NCBI GenBank assembly: GCA_905480255.1
Contig: CAJQPR010000139.1
Location: 1-37,286, forward strand
Direction: 5' to 3'
DNA: 37,286 bases
Source: an uncultured Woeseiaceae bacterium
GTDB lineage: Bacteria > Pseudomonadota > Gammaproteobacteria > Steroidobacterales > Woeseiaceae
Shown here piece after piece: positions 25,993 through 33,077 of the stretch (position 1 is its first letter; each line of letters begins with the position of its first letter). Below the pieces are notes generated by a model. It was not told where the DNA came from. It ran no database searches and saw only the letters and a program-made list of their open reading frames with translations. A program made the translations under genes and the position numbers.

Positions 25993-27180
25993 GTGGCTGA
26001 GCACGCGGAAAGCCGGATTGCAGACAACATCTTGTTGTTTTGTCGAACTTTGCGTCAGGCTGGATTACCAATTGGGCCTGGCCAGGTTCTCGATGCAAGC
26101 GAAGCAATATTGGAGATCGGAATTGAAAGGCGCGACGATTTCTACATCGCATTGCGCGCCGTGCTGGTTACCGACCCCAACCAGTTCCGTATATTTGACC
26201 AGGCATTTCATATCTACTTCCGCAACCCAAGGTTACTTGAACGAATGATGGGCCTGCTCCTGCCTACTCTTGAGCAGGAGAAAAACGACGAAGAATCAGA
26301 AGCGGCAATCCGACGGTTGAGTGAGGCATTGTCGGTGACATCTGAACATGATGAAACTGACGTGGTCATCGAGATCGATCAGGCAGGTTCCTTTTCTCAG
26401 CGCGAGATCCTGAAGGAAAAGGATTTTGAACAAATGTCACTCGAAGAGCAGGAAGAGGCGAAGAAGTTGCTGCGCGAAGGCTTCGATATAGTCAAAGCCG
26501 GGCCAACACGCCGGTTTCGCGCCAGCCGGTATGGCGGCCGCTACGACCTGCGAAAGTCGATGCAACTAATGCTCCGTAATAATGGGCAACTGATTGAACT
26601 TGCAAGAAAAAAGCGTCGATTAAAGCCGCCAACGCTGGTTCTTTTGTGTGATATTTCGGGTTCGATGAGCGGCTATTCGCGCATGTTTATGCACTTCGCG
26701 CATGCGTTGTGTGCTCGTGGGCAGACTGTACACAGTTTCGTTTTCGGCACTCGCCTCACGAATATCTCACCCTGGCTTTCCGACAGGGATGTCGATAAGG
26801 CGCTGGGCAGAGTTGTCGGCGAGGTTAAAGATTGGGACGGTGGAACGAGGATTGCGGACAGCTTGCAGAAATTCAACGTTGACTGGGGGCGTCGGGTACT
26901 AGCCGGTCGAACCGTTACTATATTGTTGAGCGATGGTCTTGAACGCGATTCGGACAGCGATTTGGGTTTTCAAATGGAAAGATTGAAACGCAATACCAGC
27001 GAGTTGATCTGGCTAAACCCAATGCTCAGATTTTCTGAATTCGAGCCGAAGGCGCTCGGCATACGAACAATGCTGCCTCATGTCGATCGGTTTCTTCCTG
27101 CACACAATGTCTCCAGCCTGACGGAACTTGGAAAGATTTTGCGTTCCGACGCTTACGTCGAGAAGAGGGCTGCAGCATGA
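25993..27180 (+). CDS. coxE: CoxE-type VWA-domain protein
   Basis: About 395 residues: an N-terminal helical CoxE region (ESRIADNILLFCRTLRQAGLP) and a C-terminal von Willebrand A domain with a MIDAS motif DISGSMS (Asp220, Ser222, Ser224). Family members pair with MoxR ATPases as metal-dependent adaptors in enzyme maturation; in CO oxidisers CoxE acts with CoxD. GTG 25993 is chosen because AAGG lies about 5 nt upstream, seven bases after the coxD stop. The frame is open to 25924, but that stretch lies inside coxD. Its TGA overlaps the coxF ATG (ATGA). Confidence 0.9.
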   Translation: MAEHAESRIADNILLFCRTLRQAGLPIGPGQVLDASEAILEIGIERRDDFYIALRAVLVTDPNQFRIFDQAFHIYFRNPRLLERMMGLLLPTLEQEKNDEESEAAIRRLSEALSVTSEHDETDVVIEIDQAGSFSQREILKEKDFEQMSLEEQEEAKKLLREGFDIVKAGPTRRFRASRYGGRYDLRKSMQLMLRNNGQLIELARKKRRLKPPTLVLLCDISGSMSGYSRMFMHFAHALCARGQTVHSFVFGTRLTNISPWLSDRDVDKALGRVVGEVKDWDGGTRIADSLQKFNVDWGRRVLAGRTVTILLSDGLERDSDSDLGFQMERLKRNTSELIWLNPMLRFSEFEPKALGIRTMLPHVDRFLPAHNVSSLTELGKILRSDAYVEKRAAA

Positions 27181-28244
27181 CGGCAACAGGCTTATTGAAC
27201 GCGTTTTCCGTATGGGTTGATCAGGGTAAATCGTTGGTGCTCGCCAGCGTGTTTGAGACTGAAGGGTCGACCTATAGCAAGGCCGGAGCACAGATGCTGA
27301 TAACGGAAGACGGGGATTTTCAAGGCATGTTGTCCGGCGGCTGCCTCGAAGGTGATCTCGCCGAACGAGCGCGTACCGTTTTGCAGACAGGGATGCCTCA
27401 GGCAGTAACTTACGATCTCGGCCAGAATGACGAGGAGCTGTGGGGCCTCGGTGTTGGTTGTGATGGCCTGATGCGCATATTCCTCCAGCCGTTGCTCGCT
27501 GAATCGGGCTACGAGCCGTTTTCAACTATGGTCAGGGCGCTGGGTGGAGACAGCGATCAGGTTGCAGCCACGGTCATTGAAACTGAAACGACTAAGCTGC
27601 CTGCCGGTGCCACGATGGTGACCGTAAACGGGGCGATCACTTATTGTGATGTTGACGACGAATATGTTCAGGAGATCAGCGCGAATATCGGCGTGACTCT
27701 TTTGGAGCGTCAGTCGTCGTACCGATCGATTGCGGCAGGCGATACGAGTGCGGCGGTTCTTTTTTCATTACTCAAGCCACCGCCAGCGATCCTGGTACTT
27801 GGCGCAGGGCTGGACGCGGGTCCGGTCGTACGTTTTGCCAACGAACTGGGGTGGAAGGTCTCCGTACAGGATCATCGCCCTGCCTACATAGAGTCAGGAA
27901 AATTTATTGATGCTGAACAAGTCATTTGTGTTCCCGTCGCAGAGCTTGCAGGGACAATTGATCTTGATCGTTTTGCTGCGACCATCGTGATGAGCCACCA
28001 TCTGACGAGCGATCGGGAATACCTCAAACAGCTGGCCAAAAGCAAGGTCGGGTATATCGGCCTCCTCGGACCTGAAGATCGCCGCAAAAGACTGCTCGAG
28101 GAACTCGGCGATCACGCCGAACGACTGCAAGGCAGGCTTCATGGCCCGGCCGGGCTTGATATTGGTGGGCGGGGACCGGCATCCATTGCCCTGTCAATTA
28201 TTGCGGAGATGCACCGGCAAATTTTCCTGCCGCCGGATCGCTAG
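27177..28244 (+). CDS. coxF: CoxF/XdhC-family molybdenum cofactor chaperone
   Basis: A 355-residue XdhC/CoxI-family protein. The N-terminal domain carries EGSTYSKAGAQMLI and SGGCLEGDLAERA; the C-terminal Rossmann domain carries ILVLGAGLDAGPVVRFANELGW and the GYIGLLGPEDRRKRLLEEL block. XdhC proteins bind molybdenum cofactor and help sulfurate and insert it into xanthine-dehydrogenase-type enzymes; CoxF is the related member of CO dehydrogenase clusters. Its ATG overlaps the coxE stop by ATGA, and its TAG is shared through CTAG with the stop of the convergent tetR gene. It is the last gene of the operon. Confidence 0.9.
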   Translation: MTATGLLNAFSVWVDQGKSLVLASVFETEGSTYSKAGAQMLITEDGDFQGMLSGGCLEGDLAERARTVLQTGMPQAVTYDLGQNDEELWGLGVGCDGLMRIFLQPLLAESGYEPFSTMVRALGGDSDQVAATVIETETTKLPAGATMVTVNGAITYCDVDDEYVQEISANIGVTLLERQSSYRSIAAGDTSAAVLFSLLKPPPAILVLGAGLDAGPVVRFANELGWKVSVQDHRPAYIESGKFIDAEQVICVPVAELAGTIDLDRFAATIVMSHHLTSDREYLKQLAKSKVGYIGLLGPEDRRKRLLEELGDHAERLQGRLHGPAGLDIGGRGPASIALSIIAEMHRQIFLPPDR

Positions 28245-28891
28245 TTTTCTTCAATGTCGCCCGGAAGGAAAAATCTGATGATTAGATCGGCAAGTTCTTC
28301 AAGAACCTGTGGGTCGTTAAGATCGAGATTGCTGGTGCTTTTTAGTTCCAGCGCCAGCGCAATGAGAGTGCCCGACGATACGCGAATCATGTTGTAAATA
28401 ATCAGGGGGTTGCCTGGGGGAGTGACGCCTTTGTCCTGTAATTCAGAAATATATCTCGACGCAGCTTCCGCAAGCGGGTTCAGGAAATTCTCACTCAACC
28501 AATCAAGCCGGTCACTCTGGTAGCTTGATTCCTGTAAAACAATTTTGTGCAATGCGGGATTACGCGCGGCATATTGCACGTAAATCCGAATCATCGCTGC
28601 GAATCGTCCTTTGGGACAGTCTCCGGCGTGCTGTTCCTGTGCTCTTCGAATTTCTTCAACAAAATCCTGGAAGACGTATTTTATCGCCGATCGCCAGAGG
28701 CGATCCTTATTGCTGAAGTGATAGGTGATCAGTGGATGGTGTACTCCGGCACGGGCTGCAATATCACGAGTCGATGTTCCCTTGAATCCGTTTTCGGAAA
28801 AAGCTTCCAGCGCGGCATCCAGTAATTTCTGTTTCGTTCGCAGGCTTCGTTGCTGCGTTTTTCTCTGTGTTCGTTCCGGGGCTTCACTCAC
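28241..28891 (-). CDS. TetR-family transcriptional regulator
   Basis: A 216-residue TetR/AcrR regulator. The helix-turn-helix is at about residues 20-65: LLDAALEAFSENGFKGTSTRDIAARAGVHHPLITYHFSNKDRLW. The C-terminal ligand domain (about 85-210) contains LHKIVLQESSYQSDRLDWLSENF. The GTG start at 28889-28891 has AGAGG about 8 nt upstream. It is convergent with the cox-like operon, with stops sharing CTAG, and lies downstream of the TonB-family gene on the same strand. Its target and effector are unknown; the adjacent molybdenum hydroxylase operon is one candidate. Confidence 0.92.
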   Translation of the reverse strand: MSEAPERTQRKTQQRSLRTKQKLLDAALEAFSENGFKGTSTRDIAARAGVHHPLITYHFSNKDRLWRSAIKYVFQDFVEEIRRAQEQHAGDCPKGRFAAMIRIYVQYAARNPALHKIVLQESSYQSDRLDWLSENFLNPLAEAASRYISELQDKGVTPPGNPLIIYNMIRVSSGTLIALALELKSTSNLDLNDPQVLEELADLIIRFFLPGDIEEN

Positions 28892-28930
28892 GATCTGAGC
28901 CTCTTATGCTCTATTTCGTGCTTAAGAGTA

Positions 28931-28969
28931 CCGGAGCGGACCATAACTAGTCCACTCCGGATTATTTTT
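28931..28969 (+). terminator. Strong hairpin terminator, plus orientation
   Basis: CCGGAG/CTCCGG (28931-28936 with 28955-28960) plus an inner GGAC/GTCC (28938-28941 with 28950-28953), one mismatch between them and an 8-nt loop, is followed by ATTATTTTT. The orientation would end plus-strand transcription coming from coxF, about 690 bp upstream and after crossing tetR in antisense. On the minus strand there is no T-tract, but the hairpin may slow read-through from the TonB-family gene. Confidence 0.6.
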
Positions 28970-28988
28970 GCAGTTGGAAAAACTCGAG

Positions 28989-31900
28989 CTACTGGAGATT
29001 GAATGCAAGCCGCACAGCTGTGCGCTTCTCGACGGCGACGCCGTTTTCGACGACAGGCTCAAAACGCCACTTCTCGACCGCATCCATGGCAGCCTGATCG
29101 AAGGTATCACCGGGTTCGGAATTCAGCACCTGCGTAGCCCTGACTTTGCCGTCGGTGGTTACTGTGAACCCAACGTCAACTGATCCCTGGATGTTACGCC
29201 GGCGGGCTGATCGCGGATATTCCGGCCCAACATAGTTGACCCGTGTCAGCCGGCTGACCGGCACCATCTCGGGTTCTTTGGGGCCCGATACGGTTCCTGC
29301 CGAGCCTGACGGGTTGGCCTGGACATTGACAGCGCTGGCCGCCTGGGTCTGGACTCGTGCCGGAATAGTCTGAGTGACTGTGTTCGGTTGCGCGTCAGTA
29401 TTCGCCATACCGAAAGTTGTTACGCCTTCCGCTGCGGAAGTCTGCATCTCGGATCTCGGCGGCGGCGCAGCGGACGCGCTGCTTGTAGCCGGAATTTGTG
29501 TCTCTGATCCTGGTGGCGGCGAAGATGTTGCGCGGCTCGCCGCCGGAGTTTCTGTGCGCGGTTGCGGTGCCGGTCTTGATGGTGCCTGAGCGCCTACGCC
29601 CAGAGGAGATGCAGTCGCAACTTTGTTGGCCTCAACTTCTGACTGCGTCCTTGCTTCGTTTGCCGCGATGGCCTGCCGCTGTTGATCTGCGATTCGGTCG
29701 CGTTCCTTTTGCTCGGCCTCGGCTTTCATGCGAATTTCGTCCTGGCGTCTCTGTTCAGCCTGCCTTTCCAGCTCAGCCTGACGATTGAGTTCGGCGACAC
29801 GGGCAGCTTCCTGCTGACGTTCCAATTCGGCGACACGTTCTGCCTCTGCCTTTCGCGCAGCTGCAGCTTCAGTTTCCCGGACGTTTGCAAGTGTTGCAGC
29901 CGTTGCGCCAATTTCACTGCTGGACGGGTCAAGTTCCCGGGCATCACTGAGCAGGCGTTCTGCCTGGTCCAGTCGGCCATTGTCCAGGGCGTCCCGCGCC
30001 TGCAGAACCAGCTTGCTGGCAATTGTTATCAGGCCCTGTTGTGCTGCCTGGTTTTGAGGGTCGTTCGATAAGGCAAGTTCGAAGTAATAGCGAGCATTAT
30101 CATTCGATGGCGTAACCAGGTTCCCGGCTTCCAGCCTGGCGTTCGCGGTGGTAATGGTCGCGCCAACCTGCTGTTGACTGCGGGCCGAACTCAATTCCTC
30201 TGCAAGAAGATTGACGTCAGCATTGTCTGAGCCCGCAACGGATCGTGCTTCTGAAATCAGTCTTCCCGCGTCTTCAAACCGGCCCTCGCGCATGGCGAGT
30301 CGCGCCTGGTCAGCCCGATCCCGTACCAGGAGCTCTTCAACCTGGACGGTTAGAAATGTAAGTCGCGGGTTGCCCGGATCAGCGAAGCGAGCCATTTCCA
30401 GTGCCGCTTCCGCCTGGCTTGCGTTATCTGCAAGGATTGCGCTTTCCGCGATACCCAGGGCCTGACCCACAACGGCCTCGAGTTCGGCTTCCACTGCGGG
30501 GTCACCGCCGGCTTCTGCCGCTGCAGCAACAAATAATTCGATTGCGTTCTCGTTGGCGGGGCTAATTATGTTGCCAGCGTTACGTGCCTTCCTGGCGCGC
30601 TCAAGCACAGCAGCATACGTCGGTGCGCCTGAAGTGAATGAATTTGTAGCAGCGGGTGCAACATTTTGCGGTTCCTGAACGGCAGGTTGTGGTTGACTGG
30701 CTGCCGGTGTCACTGTTTCGGCACCCGCAAACGCCGGCGTTTCGTCCGTAACGATTTCACCTGTTTGTGAATCGCCGCTCATTAGGAACCAGCCGACAAG
30801 TGCAAGGGCGACTGCCGCGCCGCCACCTATCGCCAGTGTCTTGGGGTTCTTAAACGCTGAATCGGTTTCACCAAGGGATCCGAGAAAGTCGTGAGCACCA
30901 TCCGCAACGGATCCGGCCGCGCTTGAGACCGAATTGCCAACTGCGGCAGCAATGTCAGTCATCGTGTCCGTGAAGCTGTTCGTCTCACCAAATGTATCGT
31001 CGAGTCCATCGTCGATGGGTGAATCGATCGAATAGTCCGAGATGACTGGTTCGATCTTCTGCTGCGCCGTTTCACGAGCCTTTGATTCGGTATGCGCCAG
31101 GGCGTCCGCTTTTGCCTGCGCCTTTTCCGCAGCTTCAATCTTTGCCCGTGCCTTGGCCGCAGCTTTTTCCCTCGCCCGCTCCTCTGCTTCAGCTTTGGCC
31201 TTTGCTTTTGCCTCGGCCTTGGCTCTTGCTTTCTCTTCGGCTTCGGCTTTGGCCTTCGCTTTGGCTTCTGCTTTGGCCCTGGCCTTTGCTTCTGCTTCTG
31301 CCTTCTTTTTGGCTTGGGCTGCTGCTTTAGCTTCTGCTTCTGCCTTCTTTTTAGCTTCGGCTGCTGCTTTAGCTTCCGCCTCGGCTTTGGCCCTCGCTTC
31401 CGCTTCGGCCTTCGCTTTTGCCTCGGCTTCTGCTTTAGCTTCCGCCTCGGCTTTCGCCTTTGCTTCGGCTGCTGCTTTAGCTTCTGCCTCGGCTTTGGCC
31501 TTTGCTTCGGCTGCTGCTTTGGCATCTGCCTCAGCTTTCGCTTTTGCTTCGGCTGCTGCTTTGGCTTCTGCTTCGGCCTTCTTCTTAGCTTCCGCTTCCG
31601 CTTTGGCCTTTGCCTCGGCTGCTGCTTTTGCTTCGGCTTCAGCCTTTTTCTTAGCTTCGGCTTCAGCCTTCGCCTTCGCTTTCGCCTCGGCGGCCCTTCT
31701 TGCATCGGCTTCGGCTTTCGCCTTCGCTTCCGCCGCCGCTTTTGCCTTGGCGTCAGCTTTGGCCTTCGCTTCGGCTGCCGCTTTTGCTCTGGCTTCCGCT
31801 TTCTTATCGATCTTTGGCCGCGACAGGAATCCGGTCTTCGGCTTGAAGGCCTCTTCCGGGGCTTCCATATGGTGCTTAACAGATGCTTCTATCGCCAGTC

Positions 31901-32786
31901 GCGAGCGACCTGGGGATACTGGTTTCAGCAGGAATCGATAGACGTGGCCGCGATTGATGAGGTCCATCAGCATTTCGCCGTCATCCCGCCTGCCAGCGAC
32001 GATGGCAACCATGCGTGGACGTTCTTTGCGCAGTTTTGCCGTCAGTGATTCGATGCTGTCACCGACCATCGCCGCGTCCGTAACGAGAACGCCAACTTTG
32101 TTTTTAGCCGCGATTCCCTCAGCCTGAGTTGGCGTGAGAGCGTGGTGCACGTTGTGCAGTCCGCGTGCAGAATCTTTTATAGTTCCAAGGAATTCCTCGT
32201 CTTTTGTGAGGACCAGGACGTCTACTTCGCGACCGCCTACACCCGGTGAGATTCCAATTTTCTCCGGACGAAGCGCGGGCATGGTACCCGTGCCGTCACT
32301 GATGATCGTCGATCCGTTTGCCGACGTCTCCATCACGATATGTTCTGTTACCGGTTCGTCAACGTTCGCGCGTTGGTCGTTCGCGGATTCAGCAAGGGCC
32401 ATTAAGCGCGAGCGTTTGTTCGCTGATTCGATAAGTTCAATTAACGCTTTGGGCTCTATCGATCCGCGGACGATCTGAAATACTTCCTGGTCACCGACCA
32501 GTGCTTCAAGACCATCTTCCTCATCTGTTCCGGCGAGAAGAATACCGATAGTGTCGGGCGAACGTTTCCTTGCTTCCCGAAGTGCTTCCAGGCCGCTCAT
32601 TCCTGGGAGGTCCTGTGCCGAAACAATTATATGGACGGGCGTATCGTGAAGCGTGTGTAGTGCTTCTGTGCCGCTGGTCGCGCAATGCACGGAGTACCTG
32701 TCAGTGAACCCTGCACTTAGAGTGTCCAGAGTGCTTTGCTGACTATGCAGTAGCAGAACCTGAGTTTTGAATTGCTCCAACGACAC
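28989..32786 (-). CDS. Receiver-receiver-rod-TM-repeat-TonB fusion protein
   Basis: A 1265-residue multidomain protein. Residues 9-127: a degenerate receiver (Ala57 at the phospho-Asp position of SAQDLPGMSG). Residues 185-305: a second receiver-like domain (VTDAAMVG, FLLKPVSPG). Residues 326-574: an Ala/Lys/Glu-rich rod resembling TolA domain II. Residues about 648-668: a single transmembrane helix (TLAIGGGAAVALALVGWFLM). Then periplasmic helical repeats (motifs AGNIISPANENA and AGNLVTPSNDNA), a charged coiled coil (about 972-1042), a Pro/Ser/Thr-rich linker and a TonB C-terminal domain (1173-1265; YVGPEYPRSARRRNIQGSVDVGFTV split over the first strands). GTG 32786 is set by AAGGAGGA 5 nt upstream; the frame is open to 32999. 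The C-terminal domain suggests contact with outer-membrane or cell-wall partners; no ExbB/ExbD is nearby. Signalling or transport are both possible. Confidence 0.85.
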   Translation of the reverse strand: MSLEQFKTQVLLLHSQQSTLDTLSAGFTDRYSVHCATSGTEALHTLHDTPVHIIVSAQDLPGMSGLEALREARKRSPDTIGILLAGTDEEDGLEALVGDQEVFQIVRGSIEPKALIELIESANKRSRLMALAESANDQRANVDEPVTEHIVMETSANGSTIISDGTGTMPALRPEKIGISPGVGGREVDVLVLTKDEEFLGTIKDSARGLHNVHHALTPTQAEGIAAKNKVGVLVTDAAMVGDSIESLTAKLRKERPRMVAIVAGRRDDGEMLMDLINRGHVYRFLLKPVSPGRSRLAIEASVKHHMEAPEEAFKPKTGFLSRPKIDKKAEARAKAAAEAKAKADAKAKAAAEAKAKAEADARRAAEAKAKAKAEAEAKKKAEAEAKAAAEAKAKAEAEAKKKAEAEAKAAAEAKAKAEADAKAAAEAKAKAEAEAKAAAEAKAKAEAEAKAEAEAKAKAEAEARAKAEAEAKAAAEAKKKAEAEAKAAAQAKKKAEAEAKARAKAEAKAKAKAEAEEKARAKAEAKAKAKAEAEERAREKAAAKARAKIEAAEKAQAKADALAHTESKARETAQQKIEPVISDYSIDSPIDDGLDDTFGETNSFTDTMTDIAAAVGNSVSSAAGSVADGAHDFLGSLGETDSAFKNPKTLAIGGGAAVALALVGWFLMSGDSQTGEIVTDETPAFAGAETVTPAASQPQPAVQEPQNVAPAATNSFTSGAPTYAAVLERARKARNAGNIISPANENAIELFVAAAAEAGGDPAVEAELEAVVGQALGIAESAILADNASQAEAALEMARFADPGNPRLTFLTVQVEELLVRDRADQARLAMREGRFEDAGRLISEARSVAGSDNADVNLLAEELSSARSQQQVGATITTANARLEAGNLVTPSNDNARYYFELALSNDPQNQAAQQGLITIASKLVLQARDALDNGRLDQAERLLSDARELDPSSSEIGATAATLANVRETEAAAARKAEAERVAELERQQEAARVAELNRQAELERQAEQRRQDEIRMKAEAEQKERDRIADQQRQAIAANEARTQSEVEANKVATASPLGVGAQAPSRPAPQPRTETPAASRATSSPPPGSETQIPATSSASAAPPPRSEMQTSAAEGVTTFGMANTDAQPNTVTQTIPARVQTQAASAVNVQANPSGSAGTVSGPKEPEMVPVSRLTRVNYVGPEYPRSARRRNIQGSVDVGFTVTTDGKVRATQVLNSEPGDTFDQAAMDAVEKWRFEPVVENGVAVEKRTAVRLAFNLQ
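31063..31810 (-). repeat. Tandem 42-bp coding repeats (Ala/Lys/Glu rod)
   Basis: This segment of the large gene is built from imperfect 42-bp units encoding 14 residues, of the type AKAAAEAKAKAEAE, equal to two heptads. It codes for a continuous charged helix of about 250 residues. It also creates long open frames on the opposite strand that are not genes. Confidence 0.85.
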
Positions 32787-32842
32787 TTGCGTCCTCCTTG
32801 GCGGCTTATGTCCAATCCGGAAATTACATCCTTCGACTGGCG

Positions 32843-32848
32843 AGTATA
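32843..32848 (-). promoter_or_regulatory. Possible -10 box of the TonB-family gene
   Basis: Read on the minus strand this is TATACT, 57 bp upstream of the GTG start, in the 283-bp gap below thrS. No good -35 is visible at the right distance. The rest of 32787-33053 shows no gene, tRNA or strong hairpin. Confidence 0.3.
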
Positions 32849-33053
32849 TCCTCGCGAATAATGGGAATTGTCGCTGGAGGCCGACAAGAGTTCGAATATG
32901 TGAAGTGGTGCACAGTTGAAGTGCAGGCCTCGTCACGTTTGGGCTGCAGAGGACACGCCAGTCTGCAAGTTTTCGTGGCTGCCACGGCCGACTGCGCAAA
33001 ACACGCTTGGGTCTGAAGCAGCCTTAACCGACCTTCATGTCATTCCAGCCGGT

Positions 33054-33077
33054 AAAAAAAACAGCGACGTCAGGTCG
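33054..33077 (-). terminator. Possible thrS terminator
   Basis: On the minus strand a short CGAC-N5-GTCG stem overlapping the thrS stop is followed by CTG and eight T. The T-tract is good but the 4-bp stem is weak. Confidence 0.35.

Noticed and set aside
31063-31810. CRISPR-like or satellite repeat array
   Set aside because: Units are contiguous, vary at third codon positions and keep the protein frame, so they are coding repeats, not repeat-spacer units.
31042-32048. Long plus-strand open frames (about 250-320 codons) rich in Ala/Ser/Phe/Leu/Cys
   Set aside because: They are reverse readings of the 42-bp Ala/Lys/Glu repeats; composition is repetitive, there is no ribosome-binding site and no recognisable domain.
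32787-32999. 71-residue N-terminal extension of the TonB fusion protein
   Set aside because: A strong AAGGAGGA site immediately precedes GTG 32786, and the extension has no conserved features.
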